From NCBI GenBank assembly GCA_002633005.1, contig NMRA01000465.1, positions 65,772-129,771 on the forward strand: a DNA stretch of 64,000 nucleotides, in the 5' to 3' direction. This stretch comes from Phoronis australis (lineage: Eukaryota; Phoronida; Phoronidae). Below the pieces are notes generated by a model. It saw only the letters and a list, made by a program, of their open reading frames with translations, made no database searches and was not told where the DNA came from. Positions within the stretch are counted from its first letter, which is position 1. Every line of letters begins with the position of its first letter. This document shows positions 14,530-27,956 of this stretch, piece after piece. The translations under genes were made by a program, and so were the position numbers.

Positions 14530-14836
14530 CAGTGGCGGATTTAGGGGGGAAAGGAGTCATGGCCCCCTAAAATTCTACCTGATACTATTTGGCAGTTCGG
14601 GTGCGAATTGCTGACTAGCATATGCGCGCATCAGGGGGGCTCGGAGGGCGAATAATGCCTTGAAAAAATTAGGTTTACGTTTTTTTCTTTTTTAGTAATA
14701 AGGTCCCCAACCAAAAATTCGAGACCCCTGCATCACTACATTTTAGGCTGGACGCAAGCGTGTGCCGAAATTCTGCATGGTTATTCCTGTGCCCTGCCCC
14801 CCCCNCCCCCATCTCAAGATCCTGGATCCGCCCCTG
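14530..14836. mobile_element. Non-autonomous DNA transposon, 5-bp target duplication, carrying a nested repeat
   Basis: Termini are CAGTGGCGGATTTAGG on the left and the inverse of CAGGGGCGGATCCAGG on the right. The element is flanked by the direct repeat aaaag on both sides (14525-14529 and 14837-14841). It shares an internal stretch (tttggcagttcggg.tgcgaat) with 39820-39976, 49331-49476 and 55154-55279. About 14617-14755 is a different repeat starting tgcgcgca(c/t)c.agggggg, related to 24484-24713, which appears to be inserted in it. No coding capacity. Confidence 0.75.
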
Positions 14837-17232
14837 AAAAGAATGGAACGTTTGTTATATATCGGATTAGGGTGTAAAAATAGTGAGCACTAACAAAGCT
14901 CCTCTTTTTCTGATAACATGTTCGAATACTAAAAATACTAAAAACTAAGCCCAGAATTCAGTGAAAATCAACAGGGACATTGTCCTTGAATTAGGGGCCT
15001 TTCATGAAAAGATCTTTATCTATTTTCGATAATATTGAGAATTTAACGTAGAGTTCACTCTCGATTTGTATCAAAGCCAAATATTGATCTGGTACTAGAC
15101 AATCAGTGTTACCACAAGTCCACAAATATGTGATAGACTTAGAGAATTTAGCTGAGTCCCTATTTGCAGCCGCCGGGCACTGATCCCAAAAATGTGGCAA
15201 TGATCGAGACGCATTTGATTCATTTTTAAAGCCACTCTTGCTTCTGGGCGATGTTTCTGCTAAAAAATCCGGCAAATTTCAAATTCGACAAATGAAGTCA
15301 TAGTTACGATGCGCGTTGTCTGCATTTTGTATTTTCCAGACTTGGAAGACACAGCTACATGTAGTTTGTAAGCTAAATATCTGTGACAAAACTTACAAGC
15401 AGGAGACTGGGAGTGCAAACTAGGTATTCAATTGGAAAAATGTGTATTTTCAACGAGTAATAGGCTCTACGTGGCAAAGATGTTCTAATAAGCCTTGTGT
15501 TCAACAAGCCATGTTAATAGAACTTTCTACAGGTACATTAACCTATAATTAGTCGCATACGTGTTGGCACTATCCATCTTAATATTTCCAAATTCCTTCT
15601 TTATAGGTGATTCCACGCCCTTGGATGTGAAAAATCTTCCAAAGTGTGTTGCAGGCGGTCTACAAGGTATTATCACTAACTTAGGCCTCAGTACCTAGGG
15701 CACAACATTGGTGGCGGGGATGTATCAGTACACGTCTTTGGTACTTGTCTTGTAGACGGTTCAATGTGTGACAGCTTACAGACGAAAAGCTGAACTATGC
15801 GGAATCCACTTTTTATACAAACGTCACAACTTTTGTCGTTTCATCTCGGAATTTATAGTGTCAACATTTAGAAAAGGTAGCCGATCACAGCACGGGCACT
15901 TGAATCAATCTGTTCCTCATAACGACTGGCACCTACACTTACTGCAACAAAACATGTGTTATTGTTATGTCTCTTATCAGCCAGCCTAGCTTGGCATCAA
16001 GACTAGTTTCTTATCTTATATGGTTGAGTCATTGAAAAATTGTGTGCGTGTTCCGTGGATCTACCTCCATCACCCAATCCTCTCGTATCTCTGTTGCTAC
16101 AAGTTATCATGTTTCTTAGCGCTTTCGGGACCTAACTCCAATTACTGTGCATTATATTTTTCATAATGTGCATCAAAAAAAAAAAACATTTCAGAGTAAG
16201 TGTCATTTACTTAAATCTCTCCCGCCTTGAAACTTGAAAAATGCCTTCTGAACTCTGTGCTTGTTACACGTGTACACTGACGTCGCGTGCTCGTTTTTTT
16301 GACAAGGCAAGAAAGTTGTTTGGGTTTGGCGAGCCACTTTGGGTAGGCATACATGTAGTTTCAGTAATCGTTTGCAACTCGGACGAGCGTTGTGAAGTAA
16401 TTTTTGTACGTTATTTATTTCACAATCTGTTTATAAATGCCGCATCCATTTTATTTTGATTTATTTTTTACTTCATAAAGTGGCACAAAATCCGTGCTTT
16501 CTGTCACAAATCATGTTTCAGGTCACTTACCGTTAATATTCCATCGGTCTCATGTTGTTCCTCAGTCAAAATAAAACTGACGGGTCATTATTTCTTCAGA
16601 CCAACCTCAACAAATTTCAGGTCAAGGCGTCACCTGAAATTTTATGAACTTTGTCAGAAACAATGTTTTTTGTCAATAATGAAACATTGCACACGAATTT
16701 CAAATTTCAACATTTAATTTTGTCATATTTCACCCGAAACTCGTCGGCTTAGAACAAGGAAATAAGCAATTTTAAACGCGGGAATTTCTTGCACTTGAAA
16801 ACTACACCTACGAGGGAGGTGGTAAACCGTTTTAAAAGCTCCTCCAGGTCGGAGTCAAATGGCTGAAATGGATGTACTTTTTCTACGTCAAGTTACGCAT
16901 TTAGGGCCACCGCAGACGTGTTGAGCCGTCTGCCCCAAGTGATGGACAGCTGAGCTCGTAACTCACGTTACGGCGGCAATCACTGACGGAATGAACAAGC
17001 TGTAAGTGGCGTTCGCTTGAAGTAGTCAGTTTAGCTCGTAGCTTTTCGTCTGCGGTGGCTCTTGGGCCTAGATTACAGAAAACAAATTCTACATCAGGTT
17101 AAGATCTTAAAAGTAAATAAAAAGATCTTTCTGCATCGTTCAACTTTTGGTTTGCATATGAACAGAATTCTCTACATCAAATTATAATGTTTTTGATAAA
17201 AATTCTGTTAACGTAAAAACATGTTTTTACAG
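14837..17232. other. Intergenic region between the divergent NOG1 and ZP genes
   Basis: Apart from the MITE at 16902-17069 I see no gene here. Open frames up to about 95 codons (for example 14991-15275 minus, 15768-15989 plus, 16241-16459 plus) show no recognisable domain or codon signal. A 5' UTR exon and promoter of the first ZP gene probably lie here, because an acceptor-like ttttacag abuts its start codon. Confidence 0.5.
16902..17069. mobile_element. MITE with inverted termini AGGGCCACCGCAGACG
   Basis: The left end (about 16903-16918) is repeated in inverse orientation at 17046-17069 with a short internal difference. The interior is about 120 bases and non-coding. A degenerate relative of one end (cttcgtctgcgcc) is visible near 31138. 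It lies just upstream of the first ZP gene. Confidence 0.65.
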
Positions 17233-20200
17233 ATGGACAATTTTCATTTTCTTCAAGTTCTGCCATGTCTGTTACTGAGCAACAATTTCTTGGTGAGTAC
17301 GTCTTCTGAGCTATGACTTTTCACATACTTCTGAAGTAATATTTCTGCTGTATGTATTACCAGTTCACTCACGATTCTTTAAAACAAGACTGGTTCATTG
17401 TTATACGACTGTCAGTGCAGTGACGCATTTGTATCTTTGGAAACTTGAGGCTACGAAAACAGCCGATATGTGCCGGATGCCCCCGCAGGTGTTTCATATC
17501 TGGACTGAACCAAGTTTCTTTTGCGAAAAGCAAGATCTCACAAGAGCTCACAAAATCAAGGGACTGAAAGGCGACTGTTCGGAGAGTATACTATAGATTA
17601 TTAGGACTACATGTACAAGTAGTTCCATAGCAGACCCGAGGTATCGCGGATGAGGCCACAACCGTAGCAATCCGCCAGTCGCCAGACAACGAGATTGGCT
17701 CGGCCACTAGTGACTCACCACAAATCGTGGAAATCGACATTTCGTGAGCCCTCATAAAGAATCGTTCGGCGATTAACGAGTAAGGGAGGTAGAAGAACCC
17801 CAGTTACCTAAAGCAAAAGTAGTCACGTGACTTTGTTTTTAATGCCCCACTTTACAACATAAGGTTGTGCCTTTTGCGTATAAAAATGGTTACATGTAGG
17901 CTATAGATAATTCCGACCAGAAATGAATAACGAAAACACGTGCAAGTGTTGCTTTACGAAGTTTTGAAATGGATGATCCGTACACAGGCATCCGGAACAC
18001 CTCGAGTATTTGAGTAACCTGTTGAACACGGTCTGTGTCACTCATACGTGGGTTCCTGTTAGCGTATTGCACAACTGTCATCATCAAGGGTTCTATAGTA
18101 AAATGTGTACCTATACCAACAAATATAAAAATCTGATCCCTGGTAGCGAGAGTATCCAATTATGTTGCCTCTTACTTTCAGGCGTCTTTTTCCGCGGAAA
18201 CAGGTAAGACATAAACTCCATTCACACCAGCATTTTAAAGCGTTTTAAGTTAAAATTGTTTAAGTCTTTATTTGAAAGCTAACTCAACGCCTTCTATGCT
18301 TAATGAACATAAAGATTACAAGCTGATGCCTCTGAAATCAAACGATCTGACTTAACTATTACAGCACTTTCATCTATTTGCCAATTTAAGGGATTTTATG
18401 GTATAGTATGTGCGCATATTTTGTCCACGTGCCTATACGTGCAGTCGTGCGTGCCCTGAAACGCAATAGTGCAATTAGAATAAAAGTTTTCTTATACCTG
18501 GCCAATTTTAAATATAAATATGGCATAGGAGCCTATATGAGGGTATCAGTAACCCTACGCGCTTACAAGCGAAACTGCGGCTACCTGAAAAGCGTTTGCG
18601 CAGAAATCAAGGAACAACTTTTTGAAATAGCACGATGTTACATAACTTATTCGATAAAAATCGAAAGTCTCATTTCAATTACAGAGTTAGTACACAAAAG
18701 ACACAAAGAAAGCACATACTCATACCAGTACAGATAACCGCCTGCGCCAACTAAGTGGTGCACGAGGTGCAAGCGCCAAAGTACGAAACACTTGAGCAAA
18801 CGGTTTTTGAAAAAAAATCACGTATCAAATTACGCAGATGAGCCTTATTATACTTGTAATGTCCAAGATTTTTTTAAAGAAGATGTTCCTGTATTGGTGC
18901 TACTTTACGACCTAAATTGGCGGTTAATTGGAATATTATCGGTTTTGAGAGCAAAAAACGCATTTTGGGGATTATTTTTGGATTGGAAAGACATTTTGAA
19001 GTTATGAGCTGTGACCAGACATTGGCTGAATCCACGGCCGGTGTCTTTGCTTTGCCTAAAATACTCTACGAGTTAACGCGTGGTATTCGGCTGTGCGGCA
19101 GAACATTCGGTTGCTACTGCAAAGTCCTTTTAAACTGCGTGCGTGAATGTGTCTCCTAAACACGTACATGTACTTGTATGACGATATGATTTTACATTAC
19201 TGAACGATTATTAATATGACGCGGTTGTAGGCTATATTCGATCACCTAAGCTTCAGTCTCGTACCAGTGAACACTAAACTCGCAATACGACTTGCATGCC
19301 CGCATTCCTGAACTACGCACCAAATATTCTAACATGGCCGGCTCACCATATGGGGGGCTGGGGGGAGGGGCTATAGACCCCATTTTTTTCAGTGCTAGTC
19401 GCCGCCCATGTCTAAGTACTCTGTGACCTAACTCCACCATACATGCTGACACGCTTCCAGAGATTTGGACCTGTAGGTGCAGTTGAGAAATTTGGTCACC
19501 AGGTACAGAGACTGGACACACCGCGCTTGGAATATTTTAGAGCTGTGTGTGGAGTTTAGAGACGCGTTTCCGGAATTTGCAGCGCGAGTTTCGTGTTTTC
19601 TGGTCCTGCACACTAAAGTACAGAGGTTTAAAATTTAAATGGCCGGCTATGTAATCGTTTCCACTCCCTATTACATGTCACATGTAACACACCAAAATAA
19701 TCCCGTCAAACAGGTGAATACTTTTGTGGCCAAACTTCCACGTCCCTAAAGGTGTCGTGGCAGTCGGGAGATGCTACCAAAGCACGAGTTTTTGTTCGCT
19801 ACCATTCGCTGCAGCAGGCATGTACGATGACACCAACTGCATCAGGAAGGACACTGACTGTAAACTATGGAGAGTGTGGGATTGATGTAAGTTACTGTCA
19901 AGTATTGTACTTATCTTCTGTCTTTGATTCTTCCTACAATATGTATTCTGTAAACTGGCTGAATATAATTTGTAAGCAGGTAAGTGTTTTACGTTGAGAT
20001 ATTTGCCAAACCTAGTCTAAAATTAGTGTGAGGGCATGTTGAAATACCCCAAGACCTTTTCCGATCTGGGTTTCCCAACTTGGTGATGTCGTGTGGACAG
20101 ATAATTTTGATTGGACAATAGATTGATCAAACGAGGCACAAGTCATATCGTCAATGATTGCTGCCGTAGTCTAAGAAATGTCACTGTAGCCTCCACAGCG

Positions 20201-23200
20201 CTTGCACAAGTGTTTTAACTTCCTCCGCAACATGTGGCAAAGTGTCATCAAGTTGTCCGATGTAAATACTAGTGGACTGACCAAATTGTACAGTAAGAGT
20301 TGTGATTCAGGAAATGTCAAGGCAGTGACCGATGCCACGGAAAACAGACTGGTATTGTAACAAAAACGGAGTCGCAACTCCTAATAACAGGTTGCAAATA
20401 TGTAATTACAGATCGGTATTCTGTCGAAACGCATTGGCAATCCGCAATAACAGATTACATTTTCTGAAACTAATTGTTGCAATTGTACCTTCGTAATCCA
20501 TCAAGTTTGTCCACCGTACAAACGACTAACTGACCTTTTGGCTGTTATTAGATAAACGGAAACGTACAATGAAATTCCGTTACAATTCCTTCGGCTTTAA
20601 TTGCACAAGTAATTGTTGAACAATGACATCTCTTAAAACGGAATCCAAAAGTACCCCGCGCGAGACGATTATCAATAATTTAAGATGGCACGGAGTTTTC
20701 CGACAGAGGATACGGTTGCGTTCGGAAGCTAACGCGTCTAAAGCCCTAGAGCCTTATCAGCACGGATGAACACGGCAGTCCTGAAAAGTTCCGCGGATCC
20801 CGCCGGATTAAGTTCCAGAATGATGCACGCTCATTTTGGAGTTCGGACGGCCGTCGAATGTCCGTCGGCAACTGGAAGAACCCATACAAATCACGGCAGT
20901 TATACGGAATGGACAGGCGCATTATACGAACGACCACAGACCTTCCCGGACAGTCATGGCAGAACGACGGAGCTAGAAAGCGGTGACACAGACAGTTATG
21001 GATGCACACGGGCCAACACGGCGGCTATACGAATCGCCCATCGCCATCTCCCCGTGTTGGTATCCACAGAAAAAAGAATCCTACGTTAAAACCCTAACCT
21101 GTCAAGATTGAACAACTCGACCGGTTTGTGCACCTCAGAATCTGCCGGTTCAGATCAAAGACATCATGCTTTTGTGGTTAATTAAATTGCCTAAAGCTGC
21201 TGATGTCGTTCTGCAGATAACGAGACCCATAGACATTGGTGGCGACAATAGTATGTTTAAATCTTCGTTTTGAAAGTTCGTAAATAGAGTATTTGAATAG
21301 TTCGTGAAAAGCACACGCTGATTAGGATTTTGAATTTTGAAAATTGGACAAAGAATGTGACATTTACAACCTAAAACGTTTTTTCAATGTTTCATATAGA
21401 ACCCTCAGTAATTCTGCTGTGTGCACCATAATTGGGTCAATTACCAAATCACATGATCAGGCAGCAGTTGGATTTTGAGGTAAGCCAGGTTCCATCGTAC
21501 AATTCTTGGCATGAAGGACCCACACGGACCTTTAAGGACGTTCCCGGACCATCAGGGATAGCCGTGCAACGTCACGGCTATTACACACTTCACAAGACTT
21601 ATCGTGCCGGATGTGGTCCGTGTTGATCCGTCACCCATATGGGACTGGCGCTCAACACTGATGTTTACGTATGGGAACTGCTGTAAACTACAAGTTGAGC
21701 ACTTTATGCTTATGTCTTGTTCTTCAGGCTCTGATACAAGGCTCAAATAATCAAACTATTAATGTCACAATGGTTTCAACTGTGTTGAACAACGGCGCCA
21801 TCAGTAGTTCATCAGACAAGCTATACCAGTATCAGTGTCACTTCTACCAAGGAAAGCCATACGCGGACGTGTCAAAATCTGCTGTCATCAACCCGCAGTA
21901 CGTACAGCAAACAATTACCTGTCATACTTCCACACCAGGGCCGAGTTGCATAAAACTTATACGCCGTATAACAACAATGACGCCGCATTATCAAGCGCCA
22001 CGTTGTTATTGTTGAACAATGCACCTGACGTAATGCAACAATCAAACTTATCCAGCGTGTAATTTTTATGCTGCCCAGCCCAGTTCTATATTAGCATGTA
22101 TACGGGTAGTGTGCCGGCGCCCCTTTCTGGGTATGCGGACTTGAAGGGTTTTAGTCAGATGATGTGACCGCGAGCGCGTACGTAGAGACAGTGAGTGCGT
22201 CTCGTAGTGCTAGTTTCCTGCGAGGTTACAGATATCGCATCAAATCACACAAGTAGAAAGCAATATAGAAACTGGCAAAACACTTTGAAATCCGATAAAT
22301 CACCAAAACAATAACAACTCTCATCGCGGTGAGAAATCCACTAACATAAATGGGGATCCGCGTGTGCCACTGATGATCATGTGAAAGGACGACCCGGCAA
22401 CTTTTTCCCCGTTGCTAACTCTATAGGCTAGTAAGTCTATCGACTATCTCTATCCATAGACTTACTATCTCTATCCATAGACTTACTGTAGAAATAGTAA
22501 GTCGATAGAGTTAATAAGTCTATCTCTATAGTAAGTCTATCGATAGAGTTAGTAAGTATTTATAATAATATCGATAGAGTAAGTCTATCGATAGAGTTAG
22601 TAAGTATATCGATAGAGTTAGTAAGTATATCGATAGAGTTAGCAACGGAGACTCGAAAAAAAAGTTGCCGTGCCGTGCCGTCCTTTTACAGCCACCGTAG
22701 GATCGCTTATCATCCGCAACTTTACAACTTCAGCGATAGCCAAACATCTCCATCCAATATTGACACCTGATCCAAAACGTGTCACTGTTCTCCCTGAACC
22801 CCCTATGTTGAAGTTTAAAAAGCCAATGTAATATAGGCAGTAGTTCAATTAAAAGAAAAGTTGCCAGCTATGATACACCTGCAAAATGTACCTTCCCATG
22901 CAATAAACTCAGAGGCCTCACCTGCCAGCAGATTCGAAACGAGGTGCCGTCTAAATTCAACACCCAAGTGGGCCTCACCTGCCTGCAGATTCGAAACAAG
23001 GTCTACATTCAACACCCAAGTGGCGAAAGTTCATAGTCAGAGATAAATTTACGTGCAAGTCAACTTACCTCGTTTGATGCTGTCTCTGTCTGGTACATGT
23101 GTTAGACCGGCTGTTCTCTCCATAAGCATCCCAATAGACACCGTAAACTATCTGCGACGGTTTCCCGGTTCCGGTGGCGAAATATTTCACTCACAAAACT

Positions 23201-26200
23201 ATAGCAATGTTGATGGGGAATCGTCACAACAACCCATATCAGCAGATCCAGAGAAATTTACACCAGCGTGAACGGCGGTCATAATAAAGACATGGACAAA
23301 ATAATCCACTATCAGTTTTTAATTTTTCCTCGCCCTATGCCATTTGTAGTTTTGAATAGCTAGGTTGGTATAAAGAAGCCTCTCGCGCCATTCCTCCTCA
23401 TATCTGATGAAGCGCCACTCTCATTAGGCTCGAAAGGTAACCTGTTTAATAAATAATTTTTACAGGATTTTAAAGTGCTTTAAATCACCAATTTCATGTC
23501 AAAAACACCAAAAAATAAAACTTCGCCACCATTGCGTGTATAATGTCATGGGGTCTGCCCTCTTTGCATCATTTAACATTGTATAGATACTATCATCCCT
23601 TTACGTTTAAACACCTAAATATATTCCACGCCAAATTGCCTATCCTTGCATGCACAATATCATGGTGACTGCCTTCTTAGTGTGTACCATGTCAAGGTGA
23701 CTGCCCTCTTGCATGTACAGTGTCGTGAGGACTGTCCTCTTTTTATGTACGATGTCATGGCGACTGCCCTCTTAGCGTGCATGATGTCTTAGCGACTGCC
23801 CTCTTAGTGTGTACAATGTAATGGTGACTGCCCTCTTTGCATGTACAGTGTCGTGAAGGCTGTCCTTTTTCTATGTACGATGTCATGGGGAAAAGAGAGA
23901 GTGGAGTAGATGAGGGCGAAGCCCTCGGACAGCTTCGCAAGATCGGTAGATCCCGCCTTCTGTCCTTGCTGTGGTTGGTGTGGACGTGGATCGAGCGGCA
24001 GGACGTGGTAGGCTGGTGGTGGTGTTCTTCTTGTGGAGACGAGACGCTGGCTGGATGGCAACAGCGTTATTGACATCTTAGGTGTGAAGTTGGATTAATG
24101 GCAACAGCTTAGAGTTTGATTCGCATGAAGCCAGCTTATTGGCAACAGCTGTCATGCTAGTATTTGGATGTCTTTATACTGCCCCGTCGGGACAGTTTTT
24201 TAGTTTCGTTGTTTTGGTGTCTTTATACTGCCCCGTTGTCCTCTCGGAACAGTTACAGGTAGCGCAGGGCCCGAACACTTGGTGCTCCGGTACATGGTTG
24301 TCACTAAAGTTCGGTTGTCTTTATATTGCCCCGTCGGGACAGTTTTTACCAGTTGAGCATGGCCAGAACACTTAGGTGCTCCTGGAATAGGCTTGTTACC
24401 GAAATGCGGCTTAGTGTGGCTTCGCGGAGTGACGATGTCATGGGGACTGCACCCTTCGCGTTTATATTGTCGTAGGGACTGCCCGCATGCGCGCACCCAG
24501 GGGGGCTCGGAGGGCTCGAACGAGCCCCCCCCCATTTGGCGAAGTGGGCAAAAAGGTTCGCGTCAGAGAAACAAAAAGGCTCAGACGCACAGTTCCCAGT
24601 ACTGAAGGTCGTACCCCGTTTTTTTTTTAATCTTCCAGCTTTTCTGTTAGCAAAAGGTTCACTTGATCAGAAATTCGACCCCCAAACTAGAGGCTGGGTG
24701 CGCGCATGTGCCCCTTGCATCATTTAACATTATATGGATACTATCACCCCTTTTGTCATTACAGTTTTAAAAATTTACTTACCGGGACTTAACTTTACGT
24801 TTAAACATCTACATACAGTCCACACTAAATGGACCGTCCATTGCCTAATGTATTTTGGGTATTTTAAATGTATTATCTTCTACGAATAAAGTTTGTTATT
24901 GTAGTATCTCACATGGCTCGTGTGTCTTCGTCAAAAATAGGCTACTCAGACATGTGGTTGGCAGAACGCTGACACTGGTTTTTATCGGTTATTATGGTAG
25001 CACTAAACTTTGTTCAATACTCCAGATAGCAAGTCTGTCTAAATTTGTGGACATTTGGTATTTGCATTTACTATCGTCTTCGTCGTTGTAGGAGTGTTAT
25101 TACGCCCGGGGACGTGGGCTTGATTCCTGTATCCTTACAAATGACGGATCTGCAGTTTGTACCGATAACAGACGTGTCAGTTGGCACCAAAATTTTAGCC
25201 GAGATTACGTTTGAAGATAGTAAGTAATGTAAGATTTCTCGTCCGTTAGTTTGTAGTCTCGTTGCAAGTTGACACCGCGAGACAAATAATTTGCACTCGC
25301 TTAAACGGAAACACTGAATTCAATCCCATAATGTAACATATCAACCTCACCGACCAATCACTGCTTGCCATTCTATTAGGAAATGTCTGTAACTTTGCTA
25401 GCATTCTTACGAAACATTCGCTTTTCACTCACGTGGTTTTCCGAGGTCTTGCGAGACCTTGCTTTTCTCGCAAGAACTAGGTGTACTGCACGCTCTTTAG
25501 GTTTTTGAGTTTTTAAAATCGTGTCTTCTTGCTGTATCCAGGTTTGAACGTTTACCAAGGGGGTGGGATCATTGTCGACGTCACCTACGCGGCATCCGAT
25601 AAGCATCCTAATACGCCAACTGTCGAAGTGATTGCTGATGGGTATGTAGAGCGTAGTGCTACGTTGCAGTTTATTTGACGGATTGTATACTGCACTCTTG
25701 GTTTTTAAACCTTCTTCTCTACCGTTTTGGATGAGATCACCTTTTCAGCAATTCTAAACACACAACGTTGCAATTACAGAAACACTTGTGTGAAACATTT
25801 AGTTTATATTTCAACCTTTATTTTAAATAATACACGTCATTGCGATGTGCACTTTATCACGTGTCCGTGCGTGGAGTTTGTTTATTAAGCATTCACTTGA
25901 GTCTTATCGAAGGTGCTCAACCGGAGACGACGGCAGCCCTGCAGAAACACCTCAAGTCGTTGGACAAAAAACGGGGAACAAAGTGACTCTCAGGTCTTCT
26001 AAAATAAAAGCGGTCTTACTGGACGTGGAAGGGGACACAAAACTGACGGTTCACGTGACTGCCACTCTCTGTGCCGTAGCAAATGATCCACGGTGTCAGC
26101 CGGTAAAAATCATTTATGTAAACCCGTATCTCACCTCCTAATCCTGGTCCTTGTCGCTCAGCCGCAGTCCTCGCCTTCGAGGCTATAGACCTTACTCAAA

Positions 26201-26896
26201 TGTGGTCTACTGCTCAGCTAATAAACAAATAAAGAACAGCGTCCACGCCAATACAAAACACAAATTGTGAAAAAACTCAGCTGACATTCGCAAAATATAC
26301 TTATCGTTTTAAGACATTGTTCTGTATAAGAGACACTCACCTGCGCCAAGGGCGCATGCCCACATGAGCGGAATATTGGGCAAAAACAATCTTTTGATAA
26401 AATACACGTCTTCTAGTATTGGCTAAAGGGCCAGAATCGCGTGAACTAAATATTTTGAGTTGTTAGTTATTTCTTTCGGCTTTTAATCGACGACTTCACG
26501 CTTTATAGGTAAACTGCCAGGCCAAAAAAGCTGGCAGGAGGCGCCGAGAAGCCGAAGAAGGCCTTTATATCGCTTTTGCAAGAGCTACGTTGACTGTTCG
26601 AAAGGGTAAGACGTTTGCACTATTTCAAGTTATGTTGAAATGAAGATCTGCTTAAAAAGATGGTCAGTCATTCTTTTCATGATGTTTTTCCAGCGCACGC
26701 TAGACCGGAAAAGCCAGCAAGTAGAAACACATCCGACATCTTTACCATCGTGCCCACGACGCTTGCTGGAATCTTCCTCTTTGCTGCCGCGACGTTCGTT
26801 GTGTACGTTATTGTGCAGAAGACCAAGCGAAGATCTGACCGAGTGCTACGTCACGTCCTGTCGGTTGACGCTCCTGGCTGTAGGCACGCTTGTTAA
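17233..26896 (+). CDS. ZP-domain type I membrane protein, paralogue A (380 aa, 9 coding exons)
   Basis: Predicted secreted or membrane-anchored zona-pellucida-domain protein that could polymerise into an extracellular coat after furin cleavage. Exons: 17233-17292, 18182-18203, 19714-19886, 21728-21897, 25092-25219, 25542-25641, 25913-26102, 26509-26605 and 26694-26896; total 1143 nt, in frame. Residues 1-20 form a signal peptide. The ZP-N part has four cysteines (32, 64, 82, 122) and ZP-C has four (219, 271, 279, 284). The furin site AGRRRR is at 289-294. A hydrophobic patch (GLYIAFARATLTV) follows, then a transmembrane helix at about 329-354 and a short basic tail. Sequons are NQT (93) and NVT (97). 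The region around 155-180 is a plausible internal hydrophobic patch. An acceptor-like cag directly before the ATG suggests a spliced 5' UTR. The tandem partner at 30843-45644 supports every exon. The biological role, such as egg coat or cuticle, is not decided by sequence. Confidence 0.93.
19340..19420. repeat. GGGGGCTGGGGG...CTATAGCCCC repeat fragment
   Basis: Fragment of a short repeat with the order ggggggctggggg, ggggctatagacccc, then ttttttcagtgct. The same order or its inverse is at 28776-28880 and 35440-35610. It lies in an intron of ZP gene A. Confidence 0.6.
20650..21090. other. Unexplained GC-richer block in ZP-A intron 3
   Basis: This stretch is visibly richer in GC and CpG (ccgccgg, cggacggccgtcg, ccttcccgga) than the AT-rich introns around it. 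It is open in overlapping frames on both strands (20766-21089 plus, 20746-21009 minus). I recognise no protein domain, and open frames on both strands argue for base composition rather than coding. A similar composition reappears at about 21500-21625. It could be a piece of an unrecognised mobile element. Confidence 0.35.
22425..22640. repeat. Tandem/inverted array of CTATCGATAG-centred units
   Basis: Eight or more units of gtaagt(c/a)tatcgatagagtta and their inverses (taactctat..., ctatccatagacttac) follow one another. The core ctatcgatag is its own inverse, so the array can form hairpins at several registers. It lies in an intron of ZP gene A. Confidence 0.8.
22914..23030 (+). repeat. Two-copy direct repeat
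   Basis: A unit of about 57 bases running from gcctcacctgcc(a/t)gcagattcgaaac to attcaacacccaagtg occurs twice in tandem with small differences. It is intronic and non-coding. Confidence 0.75.
23520..24480. repeat. Minisatellite region: gactgccctctt and ctgccccgtcgggacag units
   Basis: From about 23530 to 23890, units of roughly 37 bases repeat the pattern (t)gtcatgg(g/c)gactgccctctt, with a longer alternation of slightly different unit types. The same phrase recurs near 24430-24480. Between 24165 and 24345 the phrase tctttatactgccccgtcggGACAGtttt is present three times. Intronic; no coding signal beyond frames opened by the repeat itself. Confidence 0.75.
24484..24713. mobile_element. MITE with ATGCGCGCACCCAG inverted termini
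   Basis: The left end reads catgcgcgcacccag and the right end is its inverse, ctgggtgcgcgcatg. The interior contains ggcgaagtgggcaaaaagg and a long T run. A second, incomplete copy starts at about 34599 (tgcgcgcaccca, then ggcaaagtgggcaaaaagg, then a T run ending in the N gap). A third relative sits inside 14530-14836. Confidence 0.7.
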
Positions 26897-27956
26897 ACCA
26901 TTGCGTCACCGTACGAGAAGATTTGGAAACTGACACATATTTATTTTGATCATTTTTAGGTCATGAAAACATAGCAAAACTATGTTGCAGTGATGTTATT
27001 CATTTAAATTCTCATTTAGGGAATAGTGTTAGCATTTGGATAACCATGCACCTAACAATGTTGGCTGACCAATCAAACAACTGTATTGTAAAATTCAGAG
27101 ACTGTTAGGAAAACCAGTATATATAGTATATTCTTGGAAGCATCCTCCATTTTAAAGGAAAATATTTACAAATTTGTTACATGGATTTGATATTGTTTTA
27201 TTAAAATTATTTATTTTATCCATGGAGTTTCTTAAAGAGTCACTCGAGTCTGAGAGCTGCGTATCGCTACGTTATTCAACGTGTATACCATACAGTCGCC
27301 TGCTTTGCGAAAATTATACAACTATTAACTTTCGAGGTTAAAATTTTGGCTTTCAGACCCCAAAAATGTGTGATCTAAAAACCTGCGAATTGACAGTGTA
27401 TGAAAGTTAATTATTGTATTGTTATATGATTATATATGGTCTTTCGATCGTCTAGGTCCATCAACCGTTTGGTTGACCAAAACGATAGGGACAGGAGACG
27501 CTGGAGATGGGCAGCGGAACTGTCGAATGTATTTAGGTCAGATAACATGTTTTTCGGACATTTAACAATCGGCAAACGTCATGTGTTCCGTTGTTGTTTC
27601 TTTAGAGTAATGTTTAGTACAAACAAAGTATGTTTAGAACCGTTGTCGCCGGAAATTTCTTCCGAACAAATTATATTCGTATTGTTTTGGTTTATTGTGC
27701 ACCAAATGGCCCGAAACAGTGTCAAACGGTCCAGAACCATTTGCAGGCGATTCAGAAATCCAACTTGAGTACTATACTGCCGCTACAAAGCTGATAGAGG
27801 TAACGAAAAGTCATCTAGATAGTGTTACAATAATTACTTCGAAAAGTTTACAATTTCTTAAAAACACATTGACATGACCATGCACCACCTTAGCTCCAAT
27901 GCGATACCAAAATCGTGCGTACGACCAACAATAACAATGTATACTTTAACGCTACG

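Noticed and set aside
23400-23450. Hammerhead-ribozyme-like core (ctgatga followed by cgaaa) near a Penelope-type 3' end
   Set aside because: The stem II closing pair is a mismatch, the short ggtaacc helix is weak, and no proper UH cleavage site follows. The motif pair alone is not enough.
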